Shown piece after piece: positions 44,973 to 54,133 of a stretch of DNA of 64,000 nucleotides (its first letter is position 1; every line of letters starts with the position of its first letter). The translations under genes were made by a program, and so were the position numbers. Origin of the DNA: Phytohabitans sp052068095 (GTDB taxonomy: Bacteria > Actinomycetota > Actinomycetes > Mycobacteriales > Micromonosporaceae); assembly GCF_052068095.1 (NCBI RefSeq), contig NZ_JBQHDG010000005.1, positions 310,001 through 374,000 of the forward strand, given 5' to 3'. A model generated the notes under the pieces. It was not told where the DNA came from. It ran no database searches and was given only the letters and a program-made list of their open reading frames with translations.

Positions 44973-45058
44973 GAACCTTCTTCGACCCCACTCGCCCTCC
45001 GTCGTTGTCAAGCCAAAGGTTGGGCGCACTCGCCGCTCTGTCCGGTTGAAGAAGGTTC
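44973..45058. repeat. 11-bp inverted repeat pair between vdh and the gene at 45109
   Basis: GAACCTTCTTC (44973-44983) and GAAGAAGGTTC (45048-45058) are exact complements 64 bp apart, in the 261-bp gap between divergent genes. Flanking bases extend the match (AACCTTCTTC.AC). The spacing could allow looping by a regulator bound at both sites; a snap-back RNA is an alternative. Confidence 0.5.
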
Positions 45059-45108
45059 ATTGGTGACGCCGACGTTGTCGGCGTACTTTTTCGTGGGAGG
45101 ATCGCGCC

Positions 45109-45948
45109 GTGCCGTCGCTGTTCGCTTCGTATTTGCGGGTCTATGAGCCGTTGACCGCCTTCGACCGCGACCGCCAGATGTTCTGGCGGCGGTACGTGCG
45201 GGAGGGCCGTGCGGTGGCGCCGATCGAGGGCCCCGGCCGCCAGCGCACCGCCGTGCTGGAGGCGCTCGGCGCTGGCTGGACCCGCCTGCCCGACCTGCCC
45301 GACGAGGCGTACGTGTTGGAGGCCGACGACACTCTGCTGGTCTGTCCCTGGAACCTGCGCGTGCGCGTCGCTGAGGCGGCCCTGAGCGCCCGTGACGGGG
45401 TGCCCTCGGTGCTCGCCGACGCGTTCGTGCCGCCGATTCTGGCGGGCCAGGCGAAGGCGATCGTCGAAGACTGGCGCAGCGGCGCCCGGGTGCTCGAGCA
45501 CGGTGTGCCCCGCGTGCACGAGCAGATCGCGACGTGGGGTGTGCCGCTGCGGTGGTTCGTCTTCGTCGACGCCGACGAGCGCGAGCTCGTCACCCGGCGC
45601 GGCCGGCGGGCGCTGCGCTACCGCACGGAGATCTCCAAGGCGCGGCGGCGGGCCCACCGGGGCGTCTCGGTGCTCCGCAAGTCGGTGGGCGACGCGCCGA
45701 TCACCGAGGCGGTCGAAGAGGGGGCGCGGTGGTTGGAAGAGTTCCACCCCCGATCGGTCGTGGAGCTCGATTACGGCGGTCTTGTCGACTTGCTGTCGGA
45801 CGACGTCCTAGAAGACGACGATTCGCCCAAACTGGTCGCCGCCGGGCTCGCCGGGCTGTCCCGTGGAGACGCCGACGCGGCGACCGAGGCGTACGAGAAG
45901 CTGGTGTCTCGGTGGCGCGCGGTCCAGTTACTGGAACGGTGCAATTAA
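45109..45948 (+). CDS. Conserved hypothetical protein upstream of bldC
   Basis: 279 residues, soluble, without a domain I can name. It starts PSLFASYLRVYEPLTAFDRDRQMFWRRYV and has mixed helices with many Arg and Glu (RTEISKARRRAHRGVSVLRKS). GTG 45109 follows GGGAGGAT. In Streptomyces an unassigned gene also sits between vdh and bldC, and this is probably its counterpart. Function unknown. Confidence 0.82.
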   Translation: MPSLFASYLRVYEPLTAFDRDRQMFWRRYVREGRAVAPIEGPGRQRTAVLEALGAGWTRLPDLPDEAYVLEADDTLLVCPWNLRVRVAEAALSARDGVPSVLADAFVPPILAGQAKAIVEDWRSGARVLEHGVPRVHEQIATWGVPLRWFVFVDADERELVTRRGRRALRYRTEISKARRRAHRGVSVLRKSVGDAPITEAVEEGARWLEEFHPRSVVELDYGGLVDLLSDDVLEDDDSPKLVAAGLAGLSRGDADAATEAYEKLVSRWRAVQLLERCN

Positions 45949-45994
45949 GGCCGATTTCGGTACACTGGGCGCGCTCCCAGTGGCCCAAAAGCAC

Positions 45995-46070
45995 GTAATT
46001 GGCTAATCACGAAGCGTGACACAGGGTCCAAAAAAGACGGTTTCTGGCGTATAAAATCACCATAAATCGG
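45995..46070 (+). promoter_or_regulatory. AT-rich upstream region of bldC
   Basis: The 257-bp gap before bldC contains the most AT-rich stretch I noticed in the window: GTAATT (45995-46000), CTAATCAC (46003-46010), then AAATC at 46054-46058 and again at 46064-46068, exactly ten bases apart. BldC is known to bind AT-centred direct repeats cooperatively, so these could be autoregulatory sites. No clear promoter hexamers assigned. Confidence 0.3.
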
Positions 46071-46205
46071 TCATTGCTCATCCGTCCATCCAAGGACGTT
46101 AGGCCGTTCGGCCCATGTCGGACATCGGGGACTAGCCGGACCATGGGAGACGCGTCGGCCGGCGGGACCCCGGCCGATGTCTATAGGTATGTGGAGGAGT
46201 GACCG

Positions 46206-46415
46206 ATGGCATCGCGAACGCACGAACCAGAGCCGCTACTCACGCCGGCCGAGGTGGCGTCGATGTTCCGTGTTGACCCGAAGACTGTGACCCGGTGGGC
46301 GAAGGCGGGAAAGCTCAGTGCGATCCGGACTCTGGGTGGCCACCGGCGTTACCGCGAGTCTGAGGTTCGTGCTCTGTTGCAGGGGCAGATTCCCCAGCAG
46401 CGTCAGGGAGACTGA
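46206..46415 (+). CDS. bldC: Developmental regulator BldC (MerR-like)
   Basis: 69 residues. LLTPAEVASMFRVDPKTVTRWAKAGKLSAIRTLGGHRRYRE (read in pieces) is the near-invariant BldC winged helix, lacking the effector domain of true MerR proteins. BldC delays sporulation and affects antibiotic genes in Streptomyces by binding direct repeats as head-to-tail chains. ATG 46206 has GGAGGAG nine bases upstream. Closed by a strong terminator. Confidence 0.96.
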   Translation: MASRTHEPEPLLTPAEVASMFRVDPKTVTRWAKAGKLSAIRTLGGHRRYRESEVRALLQGQIPQQRQGD

Positions 46416-46443
46416 CGGACCGCTCTCCAGTCGAGCCTTTGTG

Positions 46444-46480
46444 CGAAGGGCGGGACACCCGTAAGGTGTCCCGCCCTTCG
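46444..46480. terminator. Bidirectional terminator after bldC
   Basis: CGAAGGGCGGGACACC (46444-46459) pairs perfectly with 46465-46480 around a 5-base loop. It separates bldC from the convergent ABC exporter operon, whose last stop codon is 19 bp away. Confidence 0.9.
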
Positions 46481-46498
46481 ACTGTGTGGGAACGCGAA

Positions 46499-47185
46499 CT
46501 ACGTCAATGCGGGATCCGGGCTGGCCAGAGCGCCGTCGCGGAGCATGAGCACGCGGTCGGCCATGTCGATGAGGCTGGCGTCGTGGGTGGCCACGAGGGC
46601 GGTCATGCCGCGCGCCCGCACCAGGGCCCGGAGCAGGTCCATAATGGACCGTCCGGTCTCGGAGTCGAGCTGGCCGGTCGGCTCGTCGGCGATGAGCAGC
46701 TGAGGATCGTTGGCCAGCGCCCGCGCGACCGCCACGCGCTGCTGTTGGCCACCGGACAGCTCGTACGGCCGCTGCGCCGCGTGCGCGCCCAGCCCCACCA
46801 TCTCCAGCAGCATCGCCACCCGCTGCTCGCGCTCGGCCGGCGGCACCTTGGCCAGCCGCAACGGCACGCCGACGTTTTCCGCGGCCGACAAGATCGGGAT
46901 CAGGCCGAACGACTGGAAGACGAACCCGATCGTGCCGCGCCGCAATGACAGCAGCTCCGCCTCGCCAGCGGCGGTGACGTCGTGCCCGGCCACGCACACC
47001 GTGCCGGCGGTGGGGCGGTCGAGCCCGCCGATGAGGTTGAGCAGCGTGGTCTTGCCGGCGCCGGAGCGGCCCCGGATCGCCACCAGCTCGCCCTCGCCGG
47101 CCGCGAAGCTCACGTCGCGCACCGCGTGCACCACCCGCCCGCCGCTGCCGAAGTCACGGCTGACGCCCTCCACCTGGACGATCAT
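46499..47185 (-). CDS. ABC transporter ATP-binding protein (MacB/LolD-type)
   Basis: 228 residues: Walker A GRSGAGKTT, Q-loop FVFQSFGLIPILSAAENVGVPL, signature LSGGQQQRVAVARAL, Walker B LLIADEPTGQLDS and the H-loop ATHD. The Q-loop region and the FtsX-like permeases upstream place it in the MacB/LolCDE class (export, lipoprotein handling or bacitracin-type resistance) rather than nutrient uptake. ATG 47185 overlaps the stop of the second ATPase gene. Last gene of a four-gene minus-strand operon. Confidence 0.93.
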   Translation of the reverse strand: MIVQVEGVSRDFGSGGRVVHAVRDVSFAAGEGELVAIRGRSGAGKTTLLNLIGGLDRPTAGTVCVAGHDVTAAGEAELLSLRRGTIGFVFQSFGLIPILSAAENVGVPLRLAKVPPAEREQRVAMLLEMVGLGAHAAQRPYELSGGQQQRVAVARALANDPQLLIADEPTGQLDSETGRSIMDLLRALVRARGMTALVATHDASLIDMADRVLMLRDGALASPDPALT

Positions 47186-48138
47186 TTCTCCCCACCATCC
47201 CCGCGGCGGACCTCGACGTGGTCGGGTTCGAGGTTGAGCTTGACCCGTTCGCGCAGCGCGAGCGAGTCGACGAAGGCGGCCGGCAGCTGCATGCGGCCGG
47301 CGCGGTCGAGCAGCGCGTACTCCTCGGTCACCAGCTCGTGCGACCCGTCGTCGGCGACCCGTGCCGAGCGGCGCACCTCCGATGCCGTCCGGCCGTCGCG
47401 GATCGCGACCGTGCGGCGGACCTGGGACGCGACCTGCGGGTCGTGGGTGACGACCACGATCGTGACGCCGAGCTCCGCGTTGATCGTGCGTAGCGCGCCG
47501 AAGACCTCGCCCGCGGTGGCCTCGTCGAGCTCGCCGGTGGGCTCGTCGGCGAAGAGCACCTCCGGGTCGTTGGCGACCGCCACGGCGACCGCACAACGCT
47601 GCTGCTCGCCACCACTCATCTGGGCCGGCCGCCGGTCGGCGCAGTGCGCTACGCCGACCATCTCCAGAAGCTCCTGGGCGCGCGTGCCGGCCCGGCGCCG
47701 GGCCAGGCGCATCGGCAGCTCGACGTTTTCCTTGGCGGTGAGGTACGGGAGCAGGTTGCGGGCGGTCTGCTGCCAGACGAAGCCCACCATGTGCCGCCGG
47801 TAGCGCAGGCGGCGCTTCGCCGACATCGTGAGCAGGTCGACGCCGGCCACCCGGGCGATGCCCGCGGTCGGCACGTCGAGGCCGGAGAGGATGTTGAGGA
47901 GCGTCGACTTGCCCGATCCGGAGGCGCCCACGATCGCCAGCAGCTCGCCGCGGTCGACCACCAGGTCGAGCCCCTGGAGTGCCACGACCTCGATGCCGTC
48001 GGTCTTGAAGATGCGCACCAGGCCGTCGCAGACGATGTGGCCACGCAGCCGGTCGGTGCCGCCGGCCCGCGCCGCCGCTCGCTCGGCCGCCCGCTGCTGC
48101 AACTCCGCGAGGCTGGGCGTGTCGGTCGTCGCTGTCAC
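47182..48138 (-). CDS. ABC transporter ATP-binding protein with C-terminal extension
   Basis: 318 residues; Walker A GASGSGKST, signature MSGGEQQRCAVAVAVAN, Walker B VLFADEPTGELDE. About 30 residues precede the domain and 70 follow it (RMQLPAAFVDSLALRERVKLNLEPDHVEVRRGDG read in pieces), a small extra domain that looks like an AbrB-type swapped-hairpin strand pattern and may link to a permease. It probably pairs with the other ATPase and the two permeases as a heteromeric exporter. GTG 48138. Confidence 0.92.
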   Translation of the reverse strand: MTATTDTPSLAELQQRAAERAAARAGGTDRLRGHIVCDGLVRIFKTDGIEVVALQGLDLVVDRGELLAIVGASGSGKSTLLNILSGLDVPTAGIARVAGVDLLTMSAKRRLRYRRHMVGFVWQQTARNLLPYLTAKENVELPMRLARRRAGTRAQELLEMVGVAHCADRRPAQMSGGEQQRCAVAVAVANDPEVLFADEPTGELDEATAGEVFGALRTINAELGVTIVVVTHDPQVASQVRRTVAIRDGRTASEVRRSARVADDGSHELVTEEYALLDRAGRMQLPAAFVDSLALRERVKLNLEPDHVEVRRGDGGEK

Positions 48139-48196
48139 TGTGTCCCTCCGGTCGCTCGCTCAGCACCGGCCCGAGGAGGCCGCCTCCGCCGCTCGT

Positions 48197-50824
48197 TCAA
48201 GAGCCCTCCTGTCCCACGCGCAGCACCTCACCGAGGCGCAGCCGCCGGTTGATCACATTCTCGACGAAGACCGCGGCGGCCAGGGAGGCCGCCACGAGCG
48301 CCAGCACCGCGCCGACCAGGAGCGGATCGAGGGCGGTGCGCACGGCCGCGCCGCTGGTGAAGCTCGACAGGCCCAGCGCCGGCCCGATCACCCGGGGCAG
48401 GAACACGCCCACCAGACCACCGGCCAGCACCGCGATGGCCACGAGGGGCACCAGCTCGTACACGAGCAGGCCCCGGCCCTGCCGACCAGAGAGGCCGAGC
48501 GTGCGGAGGCGGGAGAGCACCTGACCGCGGATCCGGGCGCCGGCCAGCACGGTGAAGCCGACCGCCAGCAGCGCCAGCGCGGTCGCACCGACCGCCCCGG
48601 TCGTGAACGTGAAGCTGAGCACCTCGTTGGCGCCGGTCTCGTCCAGGTCGCGGCGGTGGTCGGCCCAGGTGGTGACCGTGACGCCGCTGGCCGAGCCCTC
48701 GGCGCTCGCCGCGCGCAGCGCCTCCGCGCTCGCGTCGCCGGCGACCAGGAACTGGTTGAGCGCGACCGCGGCCGGGTCCGGCAGCGCCTGGAGCGGCAGC
48801 ACGATGAACCGCCCGCTCGTCGAGCCGATACCCGGGAACGCGTCCGCGACCGCGGCGACCGTGAAGTCGAACGCGTGGCTGTGCATGGTCGTCGCCCCGC
48901 CGGCGCCCACCTCGGCGGCGATGTCCGGAGAGACGAGTGCCGGCAACGGGCCACCGCCGGGCCGGGCGTCGACAAGGGCGGGCGGCACCGAGACGCCCAC
49001 TCCGCTCGACCTGACGACCCGGTCCAACGCGGCCGCGTCCACCACGGCCACCAGCACCGAGCCGCGGCCGCTCGCGCTCGTGTAGCTGGTCGCCGTGTCG
49101 ACGGCCACCGGCGCGACCGCGGTCACGCCGGGCACGGCGGCGAGCCGCTCGGCGGTATCCGGCGTGAAGGCGAACCCGGACACCCGCGCGTCGGCCGGGA
49201 TCTCCTGGTCGGCGGCGCGGTCGCGGGCGTCGCCGATCGACGACATGACCACGGCGCTGAAGATGCCGGTGGCGATCGCGACCACCAGCACAGCCAGCGG
49301 TCCGATCGTGACCGGTGCGCCCCGGCCGGCGCGTGCGAGGCCGAGGAAGGCGACCGCGCCGCGGGCCCGCGCGGCGAGCCTGCCGAGCTGCCCCAGCGGC
49401 CACGGAAACACCCGCAGGGCGATGATCGCCGCGCCGACGGCGAGCAGCACCGGCACCGACGCGAGGTAGGGGTCGACGCCACCGTCCTGGCTCAGCCCGC
49501 GCCGCCGCAGCAGGTACACGCCGAGGCAGGCGACCACGAGGAAGAACAGCTCGGCCGTGAGCCGGCGCACCGAGGGCCGGTGGCGGACGAGATCCTGCCT
49601 GCGGGCGGTGAACGACAGGCGGCGCTGGCTCACCGCCGCGAGCACCGGGATCACCAGCGTGGCCACCACGCCGGTAGCCACGACCAGCCAGCCGGTGGCC
49701 GCCGCACGGCCGGGTACGTACGTGCCGAGGAGCCAGCCGGCGGCCGTGGCCAGCGGGAGCACGACCAGCGACTCGGCCAGCGCCCGCCCGCCGATCGCCG
49801 CGATCGTGCCGCCCCGCGCCCGCAGCAGCGCGAACTCCTCCCGCCGCCGCTCCACCGCCAGCGCGGCCGCGAGCGCGATCAGCCCGAGGAGTGTGGCGAC
49901 GAGCCCCGCCTGTACGACCGCCAGCAGCGCCGAGACCGCACGCAGCTGCCCGTCGAAGCGCACGAGCGTGGCGTCCAGGTTTGTCGACGTGGTGAGGCCG
50001 GGCGCCGGCGGCGTGCGCTTGACCTCGGCGAACGCGGTGATGAGCGGCTCGAGCATGCCGCCGTCGAGCCGTTTCTCGTCGATCCGGTATCGCCAGGTGA
50101 GCGACAGCGGCCCCAGCGAACGTGCGGCGGTGCCGAGGCCCGGGCCGTCGGTCACCGCCATCACGGCACCAGGAGTCTCCGGCGGCAGGCCCGCAAACGG
50201 CTCCAGCGCCAGGCGCAGGGTGTCCCAGGCGCGGTCGGTGGCGTCGACCGGCTCGAAGACGCCGACGACCGTCACCGCCGGCAGGCCGGCACCCACCCCC
50301 CTCTGCGGGGCGGGATCGACCTCGAGGACGGTGCCCACCGATGCGCCGAGCTGCTTGGCCACCGCGGTGGAGACGGCCACCTCGATGCCGCGTACCTCCG
50401 GGCCGTTCGCCGGCCAGCGACCCGCGGTGACGCGTACCCGATCGGTCATGCCGGCCTGGGTGCGGAGGCCGAACTGGGTCCGCGGGCCGGCCGGCGCGAA
50501 CGTGACCCCTTCGATCCCGGCGGTGAACCACGCGTCGCCTATCAACCCGCGCACCTGCGCCGGCATCCGGTCGCGGTGGGTCGCCAGCGCGGCCTCCGCG
50601 GAGCCGAGCTTGGGGTCGTCTGCCACCGAGTCGGGCCGCTGCTCGAGGGTGATATCCCTGGCGGAGTACGGCAGCCGGGCGACGTCTTCGCGCAGCGCGC
50701 GGTCGGTGAGGTCGTTGGCGAGCCGGGGCGCTGCCGTGATCAGGAGGGCGGCGACGAGGGCGAGGGCGGCGAGCAGCCCGAACTGTCCGGCGAAGACCCG
50801 GACCCGCCAGAGCACGGCTCTCAC
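48197..50824 (-). CDS. FtsX-type ABC permease, 875 aa
   Basis: Large MacB/FtsX permease: N-terminal span (VFAGQFGLLAALALVAALLI), a long extracellular domain (about residues 35-290), then three spans with the coupling region ALAVERRREEFALLRARGG, a linker with two spans, a second extracellular domain, and a second FtsX core (GARIRGQVLSRLRTLGLSGRQGRGLL read in pieces). Two FtsX units in one chain suggest it supplies a complete set of ten or so spans. GTG 50824 overlaps the upstream permease stop (GTGA). Confidence 0.9.
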   Translation of the reverse strand: MRAVLWRVRVFAGQFGLLAALALVAALLITAAPRLANDLTDRALREDVARLPYSARDITLEQRPDSVADDPKLGSAEAALATHRDRMPAQVRGLIGDAWFTAGIEGVTFAPAGPRTQFGLRTQAGMTDRVRVTAGRWPANGPEVRGIEVAVSTAVAKQLGASVGTVLEVDPAPQRGVGAGLPAVTVVGVFEPVDATDRAWDTLRLALEPFAGLPPETPGAVMAVTDGPGLGTAARSLGPLSLTWRYRIDEKRLDGGMLEPLITAFAEVKRTPPAPGLTTSTNLDATLVRFDGQLRAVSALLAVVQAGLVATLLGLIALAAALAVERRREEFALLRARGGTIAAIGGRALAESLVVLPLATAAGWLLGTYVPGRAAATGWLVVATGVVATLVIPVLAAVSQRRLSFTARRQDLVRHRPSVRRLTAELFFLVVACLGVYLLRRRGLSQDGGVDPYLASVPVLLAVGAAIIALRVFPWPLGQLGRLAARARGAVAFLGLARAGRGAPVTIGPLAVLVVAIATGIFSAVVMSSIGDARDRAADQEIPADARVSGFAFTPDTAERLAAVPGVTAVAPVAVDTATSYTSASGRGSVLVAVVDAAALDRVVRSSGVGVSVPPALVDARPGGGPLPALVSPDIAAEVGAGGATTMHSHAFDFTVAAVADAFPGIGSTSGRFIVLPLQALPDPAAVALNQFLVAGDASAEALRAASAEGSASGVTVTTWADHRRDLDETGANEVLSFTFTTGAVGATALALLAVGFTVLAGARIRGQVLSRLRTLGLSGRQGRGLLVYELVPLVAIAVLAGGLVGVFLPRVIGPALGLSSFTSGAAVRTALDPLLVGAVLALVAASLAAAVFVENVINRRLRLGEVLRVGQEGS

Positions 50825-53800
50825 GCGTCCGCCCCGATCCGCAGCTGGGCCGCGATGAGCCGTTGTCGGGCCGCGAGAGCCACCGACGCGCTGAGCACGA
50901 GCGTGAGCGCGAGCAGCCCGGCCGCGGTGGCCCCGACCGGCGACCACTCGACGGTGAGCAGCGGCTCCGGCACCGGCCGGCCGGCCGCGGGCGTGAGGAT
51001 GACCAGCGGCGCCATCGTGGCGGCCACGCCCACGCCCACCACCAGCCCGACCAGTACGCCCACCCCGGCCAGGAACGTCTGCTCCGCCACCAGCGAGCGG
51101 CCGAGCAGGCGCGGGCTCGCGCCGAGCGTGTGGAGCACGGCGAGCTCGCCGACCCGGCGGCGGGCGGTGGCGCGGATGTCGACGCCGATGCCCATCGCCG
51201 CGATGAGCACCGCGCCGAGGGCGGCGGCGAAGAGGGCGGCGCGCGCGCCCACGCCGTACGGGTCGCGGCCGGCCGCCGCCGCGGCGGCGCGGCGGTCGAG
51301 CACCTGGATGCCGGACAGCGCGGTGGCGGCCGTAGCGGTCGCATGTGGATCCGCGCCGGTCGCGAGCCACCACTCCTGCGGCTGGCGCACCTCGCCGTAG
51401 CCGTAGAAGGCCTCCGCGGCCAGGGACGGGAGGTCGGCGAGCAGCGCGGCGGTGTCCTCGGTGCCGGGCACGGCGGACACCGTGCCCACGACCTTGACGC
51501 CGACCTCGTCCGCCCCGAGCGACATGCGCGTCTCGTCGCCGCTGCCCATGCGCAGCGCGGAGAGGGCCGCCGGCGTGGCGACCACCGGCACCGGCGCGGC
51601 CTTGCGGGCGCGGGTGACGACGAGCGTGACGGGCTGCGCGCCGCCCCACCTCGCTGCGGTCTGGAGGGTGTACTCGGCGGTCGCCTCGGCACCGCCGACG
51701 GCCTCGTCACCGGCGCGGGTACGCGCCTGCCACGGCCCGGCGGCGCCCAGGTCGACCGGCGTGCCTCCGGCCGACAGCGAGCGCATCCGCCAGCCCACCT
51801 GGAAACCCGCCGGCCCATTGGTGTTGACCAGGAACCCGGCCAGCCGCGCCGGCTGGAGGTCTGCGGGCAGGTCGACGGAGAAGCGCAGCGGCTGTGCGTT
51901 GCCGCTGAAGCCGAGCGGGACCCGCCGGTAGCCGCCCGCCACCGCGAAGACCGCGGAGGTCTCCACGGGCGGCTCGGGCGGTGCCCAGAACTCGTTGGTC
52001 CAGTTGGCCACCTCGGTCTCCACCACGCCGGAGATCCGCCGGGTCTGCGCCGGCAGGTCGACGACGGGCGACTCGGCCCGAGCGTCGCTCAGCTTCGCGA
52101 AGAGGCTCTGCGGTGAGCCGCCGGCCAGGTCGTCGCGGACCCGCACCACATCGGCCGCCCGCGTCGCGTCCAGCGAGATCACTGACGCGCTCACGCCGTC
52201 GGTGCCCAGCCGCAGGCTGTCTCGCCAGGCCGGCAGCACGGTCTCGGCGCCGGGCAGCGCCTCGATCTCGGCCGCCCGCCCGTCGGGCGCGAAGCGGGTC
52301 GACTCCAGTAGCCGCAGGTCGGCGCCGACCTGGTGGTCGGCCTGGTCGACCAGGGAACGCTCGGAGGTGCCGGCCAGGCACCACGCGAGCGTGCTCACCG
52401 CGACGGCGAGCGCGAGCAGGAGCACCGGACCGGCCTGCGGCCGCCGCCCCGCCTGCCACATGCCGAATATCGTGGCGGTCCACGGCTTGCGGTCGACCGC
52501 CCGCTCGGCGAGCCGGGTCAGCGGCGGGAGCGCCCGCAGCGCGATCGCCGCGCCGGCCAGCACGCCGAGCGTCGGGCTCGCCGCGAGCAGGGGATCGATA
52601 CCGAGATCGCCGCCGGCCAGCGGGGAAGAATATTGCCGCAGCTGGAACCAGCCGAGCACGGCCAGGCCCACCAGCGCGATGTCGAGGCTGGCCCGCTGGG
52701 CGGCCGCGCGCCGGGTCGGGCGGGAGCGGCTGGCCATCTCCGCCACGTACGTGCCGCCGCGGCGCAGTGCCGGGCCGAGCATCGCCAGCGCGCAGCCGGC
52801 GGCGGCCAGGCCGGCCACCACCCAGGTCAGCGCGTCGAACCGGGGGTTGAGCCGCAGGGCACCGGCCGCGAGCATGGGCACCCGGTCCACGTACCGGAGG
52901 ATCTGGCTGGTCAGGAGCGGCGCCAGCACGGCCGCGGGTAGGACGACCAGCGCGGCCTCGCGGGCGGCCAGGCCGGCGAGCTGCAATCGGGCGGCGCCGC
53001 GCGCCCGCAGCAGCGCGGTCTCGCCGCGGCGCTGCTCGTTCATGAGCAAGGCGACGAGCACGAGCGCGTATCCGCCGAGCACCACCATCAGCAGCATCGG
53101 CGTGACGAGTGCCGAGCGGCCGACCAGGTCGGCCCGCTCCAGGCGCCCGGTGAGCTGGTCGAGCCGCGAGGTGACGAGCCCGGACGAGCCCAGGCCGACC
53201 TCGTCGGCAAGCGAGTCGACGGCGGCGGTGGTGGCCCGGCGGAGCCCGCCGAGGGCGGAGAGCGGTGCGCCGCCCAGGTCCGGCTCGACGAGCCAGGCGG
53301 CCGAGGCGCTGGTGGCGTAGCCGCTGAGGAAGTCGGCCCGGTCCACGACGAACGGCCCGTACGTGGAGGACTGCGGCGCGACGCCGTCCGCGACGCCGGG
53401 GGCGAGGCGCCAGTACGGTGCGGTCGGGTCGCGCGGGCGCCAGATGCCGGAGACCTCGATCTCGGAGGTCTTGCCGCTCAGCCGGTCGCGGATGGCGACC
53501 CGCTCGCCCACGTCGACGTGCAGGGAGCGGGCGGCCGCCTCGGCCAGCACGGTGCGCACCGGTGTCGCGCCCGGCTCAGGCCACGCGCCGGCCACCAGGT
53601 CGGCGTGCTCGGCCAGCCCGTCGAGAAACGTGACCGACGCGAAGACCACGCCGTCCTTGTCCGGGCGGGCGTCACCGACGTCGCCGGTGAGCTGCCGCCC
53701 CACCGCGTACCCGGCGGTGGAGACCTGCGCGGGAATGCCCGCGAAGCCGCCCGCGAACTTGTCGTGGACCGCGGCGTCCCGCGTGGCGAACTCCCTGCCC

Positions 53801-53994
53801 CCGGCCGGGCCCTGGACGAGGATCGAGCGCTCCTCGGGCGCCGCGGAGGCGACGGCGCTGCGCGCGCCGGCGTCGACCACCTCGCGGCTGTAGTCGGCCA
53901 AGCCGGTGAGCAGGACGGTCGCGATCAAGGTCGCACCGGTCGCCGCGAGGAGGAGACTTTTCACTCCACGGGCGCGACGAAACACCAGCCTCAT
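50821..53994 (-). CDS. FtsX-type ABC permease, 1057 aa
   Basis: Same plan as its neighbour but longer: N-terminal span after RRARGVKSLLLAATGATLI, a first extracellular domain of about 240 residues, FtsX core with LMNEQRRGETALLRARGAARLQLAGLAA (read in pieces), a linker with spans, a second extracellular domain of about 350 residues, and a C-terminal core with RRRVGELAVLHTLGASPRLLGRSLVAEQ (read in pieces). The ATG 53994 opens the four-gene operon (two permeases, two ATPases). Substrate unknown; no two-component system adjoins. Confidence 0.9.
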   Translation of the reverse strand: MRLVFRRARGVKSLLLAATGATLIATVLLTGLADYSREVVDAGARSAVASAAPEERSILVQGPAGGREFATRDAAVHDKFAGGFAGIPAQVSTAGYAVGRQLTGDVGDARPDKDGVVFASVTFLDGLAEHADLVAGAWPEPGATPVRTVLAEAAARSLHVDVGERVAIRDRLSGKTSEIEVSGIWRPRDPTAPYWRLAPGVADGVAPQSSTYGPFVVDRADFLSGYATSASAAWLVEPDLGGAPLSALGGLRRATTAAVDSLADEVGLGSSGLVTSRLDQLTGRLERADLVGRSALVTPMLLMVVLGGYALVLVALLMNEQRRGETALLRARGAARLQLAGLAAREAALVVLPAAVLAPLLTSQILRYVDRVPMLAAGALRLNPRFDALTWVVAGLAAAGCALAMLGPALRRGGTYVAEMASRSRPTRRAAAQRASLDIALVGLAVLGWFQLRQYSSPLAGGDLGIDPLLAASPTLGVLAGAAIALRALPPLTRLAERAVDRKPWTATIFGMWQAGRRPQAGPVLLLALAVAVSTLAWCLAGTSERSLVDQADHQVGADLRLLESTRFAPDGRAAEIEALPGAETVLPAWRDSLRLGTDGVSASVISLDATRAADVVRVRDDLAGGSPQSLFAKLSDARAESPVVDLPAQTRRISGVVETEVANWTNEFWAPPEPPVETSAVFAVAGGYRRVPLGFSGNAQPLRFSVDLPADLQPARLAGFLVNTNGPAGFQVGWRMRSLSAGGTPVDLGAAGPWQARTRAGDEAVGGAEATAEYTLQTAARWGGAQPVTLVVTRARKAAPVPVVATPAALSALRMGSGDETRMSLGADEVGVKVVGTVSAVPGTEDTAALLADLPSLAAEAFYGYGEVRQPQEWWLATGADPHATATAATALSGIQVLDRRAAAAAAGRDPYGVGARAALFAAALGAVLIAAMGIGVDIRATARRRVGELAVLHTLGASPRLLGRSLVAEQTFLAGVGVLVGLVVGVGVAATMAPLVILTPAAGRPVPEPLLTVEWSPVGATAAGLLALTLVLSASVALAARQRLIAAQLRIGADA

Positions 53995-54121
53995 GCGTCT
54001 CCGTCTCTTCGCCGTCTACGAGCGATGGATGTCTCGGGAGGCGAAGAAGGTTGGCGCAGTTACCGGAACGTGATCTGTCGGAGAGTAGTCAATAAATCAC
54101 CTGCCGTTGGTCAGCGGCCGT

Positions 54122-54127
54122 TAGCGT
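54122..54127 (+). promoter_or_regulatory. Candidate -10 box for the gene at 54134
   Basis: TAGCGT ends seven bases before ATG 54134, which would start transcription on the A of the start codon (leaderless). It lies in the 139-bp gap between the divergent ABC operon and the small membrane protein gene. Confidence 0.4.
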
Positions 54128-54133
54128 CGATGC

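Noticed and set aside
46499..53994. ABC exporter as the dedicated transporter of the amcA peptide
   Set aside because: It is 3.5 kb away on the opposite strand behind vdh and bldC, with its own operon; nothing in the sequence links them.
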